Assembly (NCBI GenBank): GCA_965200605.1
Contig: CBDATW010000002.1
Span: 248,001 to 312,000, forward strand
Direction of reading: 5' to 3'
Length of the DNA stretch: 64,000 bases
Source: CBDATW01 sp965200605
GTDB taxonomy: Bacteria > Bacillota_I > Bacilli_A > CBDATW01
The first letter of the stretch is position 1. The number at the start of each line of letters is the position of its first letter. Positions 41,924 to 52,028 of this stretch are shown one piece after another. A program made the position numbers and the translations under genes. The notes beneath the pieces are model-generated. The model saw only the letters and a program-made list of their open reading frames with translations. It made no database searches and had not been told where the DNA came from.

Positions 41924-42692
41924 TAATGTTTATTCTTTCAATTGATTTGGCTTTGTTAGTATTATCATCAATTTCAATAATAACACCCATAAATTGATAT
42001 CTACCTTCAGCAGGACTAAATTTTGCAGGAATATTTGTTTTTGTACGATAAATTACTGCTTCTGGCTTAGCTCCAATTACCGAATCTCTTGGACCTGTCA
42101 TACCAGCATCTGTAAGAAAAGCAGTGCCCTTAGGTAAAATCCTTTCATCTGCTGTTTGAACATGAGTATGGGTGCCAACCAAAGCAGTAATTTTACCATC
42201 GTATTCAAGAGCAAAAGCAATTTTTTCAGCTGTTGCTTCAGCATGATAATCAACAAAATGAATATCAGCTTTTTCTTTATCTAATAAAATAAAATCTAAT
42301 GCAGCAAAAGGAGACTCTGGGATAGGTTGCATAAATGATTTTCCTAAAAGTGATGTAACTCTAATTTTTTTGTTTTTTACTTTATAAATTCTTGAACCTA
42401 ATTGCGAAGTATAAGGTGAATAGTTTTCAGGAACAAGTAAGTCTTTAACTTGATTTACATATTTTTCAATTTTGTTTCCAAAAAATGAATGATTGCCACC
42501 TGTAAAAACATCAATTCCTAATTCTTTAAGTTCTAAATAATGACTTTGTTCAAGTGATTTTCCATGTGAGACATTTTCTCCATTGGCAATTACAAAGTCA
42601 ATATTGTGATTTTTAACAAGTGCTGAAAGTTCAGATTTGATTGCTCTTCTTCCAGATTTACCTAAAATATCACCGATAAATAAAATTTTCAT
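41910..42692 (-). CDS. ymdB: YmdB-type metallophosphoesterase
   Basis: 260 residues. MKILFIGDILGKSGRRA, ANGENVSHGKSL, GGNHSFFG, DYHAEATAEK and VGTHTHVQTAD give the complete dinuclear metal site of the YmdB family, which hydrolyses 2',3'-cyclic nucleotides and cAMP-type diesters and affects RNA turnover. It stands next to the RNase Y gene, as in Bacillus, where the two proteins act together. Confidence 0.93.
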   Translation of the reverse strand: MKILFIGDILGKSGRRAIKSELSALVKNHNIDFVIANGENVSHGKSLEQSHYLELKELGIDVFTGGNHSFFGNKIEKYVNQVKDLLVPENYSPYTSQLGSRIYKVKNKKIRVTSLLGKSFMQPIPESPFAALDFILLDKEKADIHFVDYHAEATAEKIAFALEYDGKITALVGTHTHVQTADERILPKGTAFLTDAGMTGPRDSVIGAKPEAVIYRTKTNIPAKFSPAEGRYQFMGVIIEIDDNTNKAKSIERINIIENV

Positions 42693-42730
42693 ATTAATTT
42701 TCTCTTTCTATCTATTATTAAAATTATACA

Positions 42731-43858
42731 CTATTTTTCTTTAATAGCTTCAATGCTAAATCTATTTTCTTTAATTAAAACAATGTTAATTGAACCTGGA
42801 AATTTAACTTCTTTTTCAATATCAGCTTTAATTTTTAAAGCAATATCATTTAAATTCATATTAGCTTTTGGCTTGATGATGACTCTAAGTTCTTTACCAC
42901 CCCTAATCACATAAGAATCTTTAACCTCATTATGTCTTTTTGCTATTTTTTCAATTTTTTCAATTCTTACATATAATTTTTCTGTAACATTTTTTCTTGC
43001 TCCAGGTCTAGCTGCAGAAATTTTATCAGCAAAAGCTACAAGAGCTGCAATTAAGCTCTTTGCTGGTGTATCATTATGATGTGCTGCAATTGCATCTATC
43101 ACCTCAAAGGGTAGGTTGTGTTTTTGAGCAAATTTTACTCCAAGATCAACATGTGAACCACTTTTTTCAATATCAATTGCTTTACCAATATCATGCATTA
43201 AACCAGCAAGCATAGCTTTTTTTTGATCTAATTTAAACTCAATAGCTAAATTCGCCATGATTTTTGCAGTTTCAATTGAATGAGATAAAACATTTTGTCC
43301 ATATGAATGTCTTAAAAATAATTTTCCAACAGTTTTTGTCACCTCAATATTAATTTCTTTTAAATCAAGTGCTTGAAATGCCTCTTGTCCTTTTCTAAGT
43401 AAAATATCATCAGTTTTTAAAAGAGCATTATCAAATTGTGTTTCAATAGTTCTTGCATTAATACTTTTAGCTTCAATTAATTGCTTAATTAATTCAACTG
43501 CAACTTCTCTTTTAATTGGATTAAAAGATGAGATTTGTATTTTATCTGTATTATTGTCAAATACAACATCACATTGTGTTAATTTTTCAATTAATTTTAA
43601 ATTTCTACCTGATTTACCAATAATAGCTGATCTAATATCTTGATTTTTTAGTTTTATAAGATTTGTGCTTGGATGCTTAAGAAAGCCAGAATAAGCCTTT
43701 TCAAGAGAATCTAGAATGATTGCTTTTGCTTTTTTTTCATCAAATGAAAAATCATTAATTTCATAATTAATTTCTTTTTTATTATTTTGTTTTAAATATA
43801 TTACATAGCCTATCAAAAATAAACAAAGTAAAATTAATAATATTGTTGGGTTGCGCAT
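42731..43858 (-). CDS. rny: Ribonuclease Y, shortened
   Basis: Membrane-anchored endoribonuclease starting mRNA decay. N-terminal membrane helix (ILLILLCLFLIGYVIYL), KH domain with SAIIGKSGRNLKLIE, HD domain with HSIETAKIMANL, GLMHDIGKAID and the late IAAHHND. Total 375 residues instead of about 520, because the long coiled-coil between anchor and KH domain is nearly absent. The start at MRNP, behind GGAGAAATAAT, is preferred to an ATG 27 bases upstream. Confidence 0.92.
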   Translation of the reverse strand: MRNPTILLILLCLFLIGYVIYLKQNNKKEINYEINDFSFDEKKAKAIILDSLEKAYSGFLKHPSTNLIKLKNQDIRSAIIGKSGRNLKLIEKLTQCDVVFDNNTDKIQISSFNPIKREVAVELIKQLIEAKSINARTIETQFDNALLKTDDILLRKGQEAFQALDLKEINIEVTKTVGKLFLRHSYGQNVLSHSIETAKIMANLAIEFKLDQKKAMLAGLMHDIGKAIDIEKSGSHVDLGVKFAQKHNLPFEVIDAIAAHHNDTPAKSLIAALVAFADKISAARPGARKNVTEKLYVRIEKIEKIAKRHNEVKDSYVIRGGKELRVIIKPKANMNLNDIALKIKADIEKEVKFPGSINIVLIKENRFSIEAIKEK

Positions 43859-43923
43859 ATTATTTCTCCAAATATTTTCAACCATTTTGCATTATATATA
43901 TTACACTAATAAAAAAATATGTA

Positions 43924-43948
43924 AATAAAAAAACTTGAAGTTTTTAAT
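43924..43948 (-). terminator. recA terminator
   Basis: AAAAACTT and AAGTTTTT form an inverted repeat followed by T-rich sequence on the minus strand just after recA. Confidence 0.55.
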
Positions 43949-43954
43949 TTTATT

Positions 43955-44923
43955 TTATCCAAGTTTTACTTTTATTTCTTTTTGAATTTTGGGATTTTCA
44001 ATCAATCATTGTTTAACAGATTTTATGCCTTGTCCAACTTTCTTTTTATTATATGAGTATCAAGATCCAGATTTATCAATCAATTGTTTTTCAACTGCAA
44101 GTGAAATTAAATCACCTAAATTATCAAATCCTGTTCCATATATAATACTTGCCATAACTGTTTTAAATGGTGGTGCTAATTTATTTTTAACAATTTTAAT
44201 TTTAACCTCATTACCAACAATTTCACTACCTTGATTAATTTTAGTTGACCCTCTTACTTCAATTCTTATTGAAGAATAAAATTTAAGTGCTCTGCCCCCT
44301 GGTGTTGTTTCTGGATTTCCAAACATAATTCCTATTTTTATTCTTATTTGATTAATAAAAATAATAGTTGCATTGTGCTTTCTTAAAAGTCCTGCAATTT
44401 TTCTTAATGCCTTTGACATTAATCTTGCCTGAACACCAATAGTTTGATCTGACATTTCTCCATCTAATTCAACTTGAGGAACAAGTGCTGCTACTGAATC
44501 TACAATAATTAAATCAATATTATCAGATTTAATTAACGATTCTACTATTGCAAGAGCTTGTTCACCTGAATCTGGCTGTGAAAAAATTAATTTTGGTAAT
44601 TCAACTCCTAATTCTTTTGCATATGTTGGATCTAATGAATGTTCTGCATCAATAAATGCACAATTAAGTTTTTGTTTTTGTGCCTGATTAATTATTTCTA
44701 ATGTTAGTGTTGTTTTACCAGAAGACTCTGGTCCATATATTTCAACAATTCTTCCTTTTGGAATTCCTTTTATTCCTAGTGCATTATCTAGTGACAATAA
44801 TCCTGTGGGAATAACATCAATATTGGCTTTAGGTTTATCTCCTAAGGTCATAACTGATTCTTCACCAAATGCAGTTTTAACTTTTTCTAGAGTTGAGTTA
44901 ATGTTTGGTTGTTTTTTACTCAT
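43955..44923 (-). CDS. recA: Recombinase RecA
   Basis: 322 residues. Walker A GPESSGKTT, Walker B LIIVDSVAALVP, loop region QARLMSKALRKIAGLL, and INQIR, then the C-terminal part with NKLAPPFK are conserved; Lys/Arg-rich end. RecA drives homologous recombination and DNA repair. Start at MSKKQP behind AGGAGG, not at the more upstream ATGs. Confidence 0.97.
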
Positions 44924-44989
44924 AATTTTTCCTCCTATAACATACATAGCCAAAAAAAATAAAAATTCCTAATTTTTTTATTATTTTAA

Positions 44990-45020
44990 AAAAATAAAAA
45001 ATACCAAAGTTGGTATTTTA
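44990..45020 (-). terminator. Terminator of infC-rpmI-rplT
   Basis: AAAATACCA and TGGTATTTT form a stem with a four-base loop followed by T-rich sequence on the minus strand, four bases after rplT. Confidence 0.7.
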
Positions 45021-45023
45021 TAA

Positions 45024-45383
45024 TTAATTTGTAATTTGTTTTTTAGCTGTTTGAACTAATTTGCTAAATGCTTCTGGATCATGAATCGCCATTTCTGATA
45101 ACATTTTTCTATTTAGATCAATATTAGCTTTTTTTAATCCATTAATAAATTTTGAATATGAAATTTCATGATTTTTAGCTGCAGCTGAAATTCTTGTTAT
45201 TCACAGTTTTCTAAAATGTCTTTTTCTAGTTTTTCTATCTCTATATGAATAAGCTAGAGAATTAAATAGCTGTTCTTGTGCTGTTTTATATAGTTTATGT
45301 TTTGCCCCAAAATATCCTTTGGCCTGTTTTAAAACTTTTTTTCTTCTTTTACGTGCTACAACACCTGATTTTACTCTTGGCAT
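45024..45383 (-). CDS. rplT: 50S ribosomal protein L20
   Basis: 119 residues: [58 protein letters not shown] with the Trp as TGA. L20 is essential for 50S assembly and in Bacillus represses this operon through its leader. Confidence 0.97.
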
Positions 45384-45399
45384 AATACTCTACCTTCCC

Positions 45400-45594
45400 T
45401 TATACAATATTTTTAATTCTTTTATAATCACCTTTTGAAACCATTGTTGGTTTTGCAAGTTGACGTTTTTGCTTTGTTGTTTTTCCATAAGCTAAATGAG
45501 ACATAAATGCTTTTTTACGCTTTAGCTTGCCACTAGCTGTTTTTTTAATACGTTTGCTAAGTGCAGATTTTGTTTTTATTTTAACTTTTGCCAT
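45400..45594 (-). CDS. rpmI: 50S ribosomal protein L35
   Basis: 64 residues; MAKVKIKTKSALSKRIKKTA, KLKRKKAFMSHLAYGKTTKQKR are family-typical. Stands between infC and rplT. Confidence 0.95.
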   Translation of the reverse strand: MAKVKIKTKSALSKRIKKTASGKLKRKKAFMSHLAYGKTTKQKRQLAKPTMVSKGDYKRIKNIV

Positions 45595-45599
45595 AATAG

Positions 45600-46220
45600 C
45601 TATTCTCCTATTTTCTTTTTATTTATTTCTTGAGAGTTTTCAATTGTTTTAGTATTTTTTATACTATCTTGAGATTTTTTCTTTTTCTCTGGGGCAACAA
45701 TCATATCAAAGAATCTTCCATTTGAATATGGTTGCTTTTCAAGTTTTGAGATATCACTAACTACTTCATAAAATTTCATAAGAGTTTCTCTACCAACATC
45801 AGTGTGGGCCCTTTCTCTTCCTCTAAATTTTAGAGATACTTTCACTTTTGAACCTTGTTTTAGAAACTTTCTTGCATTTTTAGCCTTTGTTTCTAAATCA
45901 TGCTGTCCAATATTTGGGGTGATTCTAACTTCTTTTAAACTAATAATAGTACGGTTTTTCTTTGCTTCTTTTTCTTTTTTAGATTTTTGAAATTTATATT
46001 TTCCATAATCTAAAATTTTACAAATGGGCGGTTTTGCATTGGGTGATATACAAACTAAATCAAGTCCTAGTGCCTCAGCTTTTTTAATCCCTTCTTGTGG
46101 CGACATTTGCCCAAGAGGTCCTTTTTCTCCAATTACCATTACCATTGGAAACCTAATATCTCTATTTATCAGATCAGTTTTTTTTGGTAGTTTTCTACTA
46201 TATCGATTAAATCTTGCCAA
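45600..46220 (-). CDS. infC: Translation initiation factor IF-3, TTG start
   Basis: 206 residues with the two IF-3 domains: VMVIGEKGPLGQMSPQEGIKKAEALGLDLV, PICKILDYGKYKFQKSKK, and VKVSLKFRGRERAHTDVGRETL. The initiation codon is TTG (MARFNRYSRK) behind AAGGAGA; infC uses a rare start in many bacteria to allow self-repression by IF-3. The C-terminal 30 residues are a Lys/Ser/Asn-rich tail. First gene of infC-rpmI-rplT. Confidence 0.93.
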   Translation of the reverse strand: MARFNRYSRKLPKKTDLINRDIRFPMVMVIGEKGPLGQMSPQEGIKKAEALGLDLVCISPNAKPPICKILDYGKYKFQKSKKEKEAKKNRTIISLKEVRITPNIGQHDLETKAKNARKFLKQGSKVKVSLKFRGRERAHTDVGRETLMKFYEVVSDISKLEKQPYSNGRFFDMIVAPEKKKKSQDSIKNTKTIENSQEINKKKIGE

Positions 46221-46364
46221 TTGATTCTCCTTTTAAAATAAAAAGTGGTATATTAAACCCACTTATAAATACTATTTATTTAATAATAACTAATAGCATT
46301 GACCTTGGATTATTAATCCGCAGGTGGAAGTGTGGCTTCTCTTTCTATAACATCTATTGATGTT
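46221..46364 (-). promoter_or_regulatory. infC operon leader
   Basis: About 140 transcribed bases precede infC. Visible hairpins on the minus strand are GAAG-CCACA-CTTC, GGATT-AATA-ATCC and GTGG...CCAC near the ribosome site. Firmicute infC leaders bind L20 to block expression; position and structure suit this, but the L20 site itself was not identified. Confidence 0.45.
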
Positions 46365-46369
46365 TTAAT

Positions 46370-46398
46370 ATTATATATAAAGGTAAGTAAAAAAACAA
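46370..46398 (-). promoter_or_regulatory. Promoter of infC-rpmI-rplT
   Basis: -35 TTGTTT (46393-46398), spacer 17, -10 TATAAT (46370-46375) on the minus strand, identical in elements and spacing to the S10 promoter. It overlaps the terminator of the upstream yhf operon. Confidence 0.6.
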
Positions 46399-46415
46399 GC
46401 ATTTTACTACTTGTC
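46386..46415 (-). terminator. Terminator of the yhf-type operon
   Basis: ACAAG, a loop of ten or so bases and CTTGT followed by seven T on the minus strand, overlapping the last codons of the yhfW-like gene. Confidence 0.6.
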
Positions 46416-47582
46416 TTTCAATATAGAATTGCCATTGTAAAATTTATCTAAATTAAAATAATCATTTATTGTAGCTGCAATATCAGATAATGTTTCCCTT
46501 GTGGCTATTTCCTTTGGTTCAATACTTTTTGAATACATTATCAATGGTGTATATTCACGTGTATGTTGATTTGTACCATTTGTAGGATCATTACCATGAT
46601 CTGCTGTTATTAATAAAATATCTTTATCATTTAAATTGTTAATAATAGTTTTAATTTTATAATCAACTATTTTTAGCTTTTGATAAAATAATTTTTTATC
46701 TTGACTATGGCCAGCAAGATCAGTTTCTTGAATTGTTGCAGCAATTAAACCATCTTTTTGCTCTGACATTCTTTGAATAATGCTATTCATAACTAGATTT
46801 GTTTTAACTGCTTGTTTTCTTCAAATATTATCACCAAGAATAATATCCTGAATTTTGCCAATTAGTGATACATCAATATTATTTTTAATTAGTTTGTTTT
46901 GAATTTGCTTTGATGCATCAATTCCATAACCCATATGTAGACATTGATAATTTTCATCATATATTCCAGAATCAGAGGTGATTAATCCAACTCTTTTATC
47001 AGGTAGTTCTTTAATTGAATTTTGAATTTTTTCAATACTTGATTTTGTACCTCCAAGGGCAATAACTCTTGAATTACCTACTGTTGATCTAACTAGATTA
47101 GCAATTTTAAGAATTTTTTTAAATGATGTTTCCAAAGTTGATGCAGAAACATTTATGATTTGACCATAATCTGCTTCTAAATTATCTGCAATCACAATTT
47201 TATCTTCAACAATAAAATATTTATCAAATTTATATTCAACATTATTATTATCTAATATTTTTTTTATTTTATCTTTATTGTCATTTAAAATAGAAAGTTT
47301 TGGTTTGATTGGTTTTGAACCCATTATTTCCTGATGACCAAAATATGTATCAGCTCCATAATGTTGTAATTTAAACTTACCATTAGAAGCAAAATTATTT
47401 TTAAATTTATCATTGGCAATATTAAATAATCCCAATTTATTTAAATTAGGAAATGCATCAGGATTTTTTACAACTGAGTTTACTGTATTATAGCCAATAT
47501 CTTGAGGACGAACATCTTTACAGTCATCCATTGCTCCAACTCCCAGACCATCTAAAATTAATAATATAAATCTTTTATTCAT
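46407..47582 (-). CDS. yhfW: YhfW-like phosphopentomutase homologue
   Basis: 391 residues of the alkaline-phosphatase superfamily, closest to phosphopentomutase (DeoB). Metal-binding motifs LILDGLGVGAMDD (Asp11) and LLITADHGND with its His are intact, and the region ADTYFGHQEIMG corresponds to the DT-x-T/S-GHWE motif of DeoB. At the position of the phosphorylated Thr/Ser nucleophile this protein has Phe81, so it is unlikely to be an ordinary mutase. Last gene of the yhf-type operon; its start overlaps the yhfX stop as ATGAATAA. A Trp is encoded by TGA near 46819. In E. coli YhfW is likewise uncharacterised. Confidence 0.8.
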
Positions 47583-48729
47583 GTATTTTTTCTCCAAGAG
47601 AGGTAAATATACCCTCAATTTTTGGTTTTCCTTTTTGAATTCCAGAAACTACTGCTACTTTTGATCTGGTAATAAAAATTTGTGTTCTAAATGAGGCAAT
47701 AACCATATCGCCTACTTTTGGTCTGGATTTGTTAATTTTAAAACCCAAATAATAATCAATTGCCTCTGGAGCAATTGGTAATGTTTTTTGGATTTTTTTC
47801 TTTTTACCTGAAACTAATAGTACATGTTTCATATTAGATCTTCGATAGTGTCCTCCACCAAAGAAATAGGCTCTATCTTCATAGACATGTGATATTTCAG
47901 AAACATATAACATAGCTGGTATCTCTTCTAAATTCTTAGCTGCATGGGCTGGTGTTGTTCCAGTTAAAGCATGGCCAGGTTCACCATGTGTTCCTTGGTG
48001 TTTTTTAATCAACTTCATTGTCTTAGTGCAATTTACACTTGGAATATTTATGTGAGGAAACTCAAAACCTAAATCTTTACCAATTTTAATTGCTTTTTTT
48101 ACTGTTTGAAGATTTTGAGTTGGTTTAATACTTTTACCTTTATATAAGAAACATGGAAAAGAAGTAGGTCCAACCACATTGATTCCTTTTAATTTTGTTA
48201 TTTTCTTTAAAAAACTTGAAAAATCTTTTAATTTAACTCCCCCCTCTTGGCCTGGGTAAATATCATCATCTTTTCCAACTACTTTAATTAAAATATCTTG
48301 TACTAAATTATTTTTAGAAGCGATTTTAGAAATTTGTTTTGCCTTATGTTCTGTAAAAATAGTTAAAACATCTGGCTTATATTTAATTATTGGTTCAAGA
48401 AAGCATTTTGGAGTTTGAACTAAGTGTCCAACATTTCCAAGCGGAATCTTATTTTTAATCATTACCATTGCTCCCCATGGATCAACTGCAACTACTTTTG
48501 GAATGCCTGATTTTCCTATTGCTTTAGCTACCAAAGGGTTTCGGCCAAATTGTTTGGTCATTTGATACAATTCAATATTATGCTTTTTAGCTTCTTTTGC
48601 CATAATTGAAGCATTTTTTTTAACTGTATCTAGATCGATGATATATGTGTTGGGCTCTAGTCTAGAATAGAGATTGATGGCTACATTAATTAACTTTGGA
48701 TTTCTTTTTTGTAATTTTTTTATAAACAT
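47575..48729 (-). CDS. yhfX: YhfX-like fold-type III PLP enzyme
   Basis: 384 residues of the alanine-racemase-like TIM-barrel PLP family. The lysine expected to hold PLP is Lys59 in ELYQMTKQFGRNP; NTYIIDLDTVKKNA precedes it as in family members. Other conserved-looking segments are EPGHALTGTTPAHA, which may bind the cofactor phosphate, and YFFGGGHYRRS. E. coli YhfX has been grouped here; decarboxylase, racemase or lyase activity on an amino-acid-like substrate is likely but unproven. Downstream gene overlaps by eight bases. Confidence 0.85.
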   Translation of the reverse strand: MFIKKLQKRNPKLINVAINLYSRLEPNTYIIDLDTVKKNASIMAKEAKKHNIELYQMTKQFGRNPLVAKAIGKSGIPKVVAVDPWGAMVMIKNKIPLGNVGHLVQTPKCFLEPIIKYKPDVLTIFTEHKAKQISKIASKNNLVQDILIKVVGKDDDIYPGQEGGVKLKDFSSFLKKITKLKGINVVGPTSFPCFLYKGKSIKPTQNLQTVKKAIKIGKDLGFEFPHINIPSVNCTKTMKLIKKHQGTHGEPGHALTGTTPAHAAKNLEEIPAMLYVSEISHVYEDRAYFFGGGHYRRSNMKHVLLVSGKKKKIQKTLPIAPEAIDYYLGFKINKSRPKVGDMVIASFRTQIFITRSKVAVVSGIQKGKPKIEGIFTSLGEKIHE

Positions 48730-48732
48730 AAT

Positions 48733-49644
48733 TTAGTAATTTATAAGATTTGGGTCTTTTTTTATCCTTTCTATAGCTTCTAGTAGTTTATCTTCTGATA
48801 TGATGTTTTTAAAGATATTTTTAATAATTTGGTTGTTTTTGTTGATAACCAAAGTTGCAACAGTTGAATCTATAAGTAGTTGTTTGTTACTGGTAAATGA
48901 TTTAATAGGTACAACATATTTTATATTATTGATAGCATCATCAATGTTATAAATAACTGCATCAATTTTTTTATTTTGTATATCTTCAATTAATGTGTGA
49001 TATTTTTTATTAACTAATTTAACTTTTTTATTTCCAATAATTTCTTTTGTAAGTACAGCAATGTCAATTGAGTTTTCATCAATACCTACTATCATTCCGT
49101 CTTCTATTTTCTTAAATTTTGCTTTAGAAAAAATAATAGCATGTGAGCTAGTATATGACTCCACTCCTAATTCAACTGGTATATTTAAATTAGAATATTT
49201 TTTAACAATTTTTTTTGCAGCAATTTTTGACATAATGCCAATATCAGATAATTGGTCTTCTAATAATTCTGCTCTTTTTAAACTACCTGGTTTATACAAA
49301 AGTTCAAATGGTATTTTATTTTGCTTAAATATGTATTCTAAAGCTGATGAAATTATTTTTAAATTCATTGTCAAAGGAATAGGAGAAACACAAAGTATTA
49401 TTTTTTCTTTAGAAAGTTCAAATAATTTTGAATAATCAATAAAATCAATATATGAACCATCTTTGGTTTTATTTTTAATTTTAATTGCTTTATTTTTTAT
49501 AAGAAAATTTAGTGCAAAATAAACAGTCCCTCTTGAAAAGGTATAGTTATTATAAAATTGTGAATTGTTAACTTTTGAATTCTTTTTATATAGAAAAAAT
49601 TTGCGTGCTAACATTTTTATACATTGCTGTCTTTTGCTTTCCAT
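48733..49644 (-). CDS. yhfZ: YhfZ-like regulator with binding-protein-type effector domain
   Basis: 303 residues. The first 75 form a winged-helix domain resembling GntR (FSRGTVYFALNFLIKNKAIKIKNK). The remainder looks like a periplasmic-binding-protein-type two-lobe domain (IILCVSPIPLTMNLK, ESYTSSHAII, VVPIKSFTSNKQLLIDSTVATLVI), the layout of YhfZ in E. coli. Probably the local ligand-responsive regulator. The 16-base palindromic sequence that begins immediately before its ATG also occurs in the divergent promoter region at 52785. Confidence 0.78.
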   Translation of the reverse strand: MESKRQQCIKMLARKFFLYKKNSKVNNSQFYNNYTFSRGTVYFALNFLIKNKAIKIKNKTKDGSYIDFIDYSKLFELSKEKIILCVSPIPLTMNLKIISSALEYIFKQNKIPFELLYKPGSLKRAELLEDQLSDIGIMSKIAAKKIVKKYSNLNIPVELGVESYTSSHAIIFSKAKFKKIEDGMIVGIDENSIDIAVLTKEIIGNKKVKLVNKKYHTLIEDIQNKKIDAVIYNIDDAINNIKYVVPIKSFTSNKQLLIDSTVATLVINKNNQIIKNIFKNIISEDKLLEAIERIKKDPNLINY

Positions 49645-49660
49645 ACTATTATTTTAATAA
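49645..49660. promoter_or_regulatory. Candidate yhf operator, copy 1
   Basis: ACTATTATTTTAATAA, identical to 52785-52800, sits directly upstream of the yhfZ start codon in the only small gap of the operon (33 bases between the phosphotriesterase-homology gene stop and yhfZ). Candidate autoregulatory site. Confidence 0.4.
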
Positions 49661-49677
49661 ATAATTGGTGTTTTGAG

Positions 49678-50580
49678 TTAAAAATCTAATATTTTTGCAA
49701 GATTCTTTGAAGAAATTTTTTCTCATGCTTCTTTTGAAATTTGGTTTTTAAGCTTTGGATAAAATTTTTCTACAATATATCCATAACCTGTTCCACCATA
49801 TTTTTTTAGATAAACTAGTCTTGAAATATCTTGTGCTAATAGGATTTGGTTTTCATATCCTAACTTAATTAATTCAATAACTCATTGTGCTCTAAGGTCA
49901 CAACTTTGAATACGATTTTTGCCAATAGTGTCAAAGGCAATTGTGAGTCCTGAATCAAGTATTTTAATTAATGTTTTAATATCTTTTACTAAATCCATAT
50001 GACCAATAACGGTTTTTTTAACGTCACAACCTGCCTCTAATAGAATATCAACATGTTCCATTGTGTTATTATCATGATCTACATGTGTGAAAACCGGACA
50101 CCCTGTTTCTTTTTGTGCCTCTACTGCTGCTAATAACACTTTTTTTTCTGAGGGAAATATTTGTTTAGAACTAGTTGCCAGTTCTCCTATGGCTCCAGCT
50201 TTAATGTTGGTGTTATTAATTCCCTTGGTAATTTCTTCTATGAATTCTTTTTTTATTTCTTCAACTGTTAATTTTTTAAAGTCTTCTGTATGATATTCAT
50301 GTAGGTAGTATCCAGTGGATGCTACTATTTCTATACCAATTTTTTCAGAAAGTTTTTTTAAATGTTCTGGATCTCTATGCATGCTTTGATTTGAGCAATC
50401 AACAAGAATATTGTATCCTTGTTCTTTGAAGATTTTTAATTCTTGAGATTGAAGCTCAATATCTTGTAAAATTGAATCTTCATCTTTTCTAACATGTCTT
50501 AAATCCATAGAAAGATGTTCATGCGATGATCCTAGTTTTACATCTTTGGGATCCATTAGACCTCTTACAGTTCTAATCAT
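49678..50580 (-). CDS. php: Phosphotriesterase-homology protein (YhfV/Php type)
   Basis: 300-residue amidohydrolase-superfamily TIM barrel with the full binuclear zinc set: His20 and His22 in SSHEHLS, the bridging Glu133 in GAIGELATS, His166 in THVDH, His194 in GHMDL and Asp251 in AQDIS. The spacing equals that recalled for E. coli PHP (12, 14, 125, 158, 186, 243), shifted by eight. Glu instead of carbamylated Lys as bridge marks the PHP branch. Likely a lactonase or esterase on a small sugar-type metabolite; substrate unknown. ATG overlaps the yhfT stop by one base; TGA-Trp near 49882. Confidence 0.87.
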
Positions 50581-52013
50581 TATAGACTTGTAGCTATTTT
50601 ATATAAGACGTTTAGAATAACGCCGACAGTTAAAGCACCAATTGGTCCAATAGCAAGATCAGAAATTTTTCTTTTTGTTTGTTGGTTAATGATAAACATT
50701 CCAATTACAAGTCCAGCTGACATTGATGGAAGTCATGTAGCTAATCCGCCAAATGGTATCGAAACTTTAGCAATTAATCCTGCAACTGTTTTACCCATTG
50801 AAAAGGCAGCAATTGTACCACCAAATAAGAATGCTGCTTTTACAGTCCTAATAATTCCTTCTCTAAGTGAATCTGATAGTTTTTGAATTCCAGGCACTTT
50901 GAATAATACTTTTGCAATAACTTGCAGAAATTGAATTTCTAGAAACATTGAAATTGCACCCATCACAAAAGCAATTGGAATTGCTGTTAGATATGAACTA
51001 GTATTTCCTGATGATTGTACTAATTGAAAACCAATAAGTTTAGCAATTGTTCCAAACATCAAAACTGCAGTAAGTCCAATTGGTGAATATACACCAGTTA
51101 GTAATGATGTTAGTACAACTAATGGAATAAATCCAATTACTCATGATAAATCAGCAATTGCTGCAGCATATAATTTATGAGTTGTGTGTAGTCCCAATGA
51201 TACAAGTGGGGCAATGGCAAATGAAGCTACTGCAGCTGCAGCAATACCACCTGATATCATTAATCATAATCTATATTTCTTGATTTGTTCAGCACCTTCT
51301 TTAAAAGTGTTAAGTTTGGAATCAAGATTACTATTTGAAACTTTTGGCTCACTTGATTTTGTTAATGCAAAAAATGCAATAATACCAACAAGCATTGTTA
51401 AAGCCATTGGGTACATTTTATGTTGATTTCACCCAAACATTGCAACTAATATATATGTAATTATTGACAGTACTAGAACTGGTGTTCCCTTTTTAGCCCC
51501 TGAGTGAGCATAAGCTGCTACTGCTGGGAATAATGAAAATACAAATGGAAATGCTCCATCTCCGATTAATCCAAGTTCTCATCCAAATCCTGGATAAGAA
51601 ATCTTACCAATAAAGGCTCCTAATGCATCTAGCCCATAAAATAGCGCCAAACCATAGATTGCAGCTAATATAGTTGCTACTCCTGTTTTTCATTTTTGAT
51701 CATGGTCAAATGATAAACCAATAATTTCTGCACCTAATAGTACAGCATGTACAATAAGAATTTTTGTAGCAATTGAAAATGGAATAAATCCTACAACATA
51801 CCCAATTGACATTGAGAATGACATTGCAGCCAATGCTTTAAATGATAAATTTCCTTGTTTTCTTTGCCCCACAAGTGGTCTAACACCATCATTATAAACA
51901 GCAATGTTTTTGTTAGCTAAAAATGCTGTTAATGCTGAAAGTGCAGTAATTAGAAACATACCAATAGTTTTCAATTGTGGTAACAGTGAAATTTGTGTTA
52001 ATTGTTCAGTCAT
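50580..52013 (-). CDS. yhfT: YhfT-like membrane transporter
   Basis: 477 residues, about twelve hydrophobic helices and no ATPase domain. The N-terminal block FLITALSALTAFLANKNIAVYNDGVRPLVG and later GNLSFKALAAMSFSMSIGYVVGFIPF match the conserved YhfT family found with YhfU. Presumably the importer of the operon's substrate, possibly with YhfU as partner. Several Trp are TGA. One-base overlap with the phosphotriesterase-homology gene. Confidence 0.83.
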
Positions 52014-52028
52014 TTTAATTTTTCCTTT

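Noticed and set aside
44924..44953. Upstream ATG extension of RecA
   Set aside because: The ATG at 44923 has a strong AGGAGG box and gives the normal N-terminus; the extension has no ribosome site.
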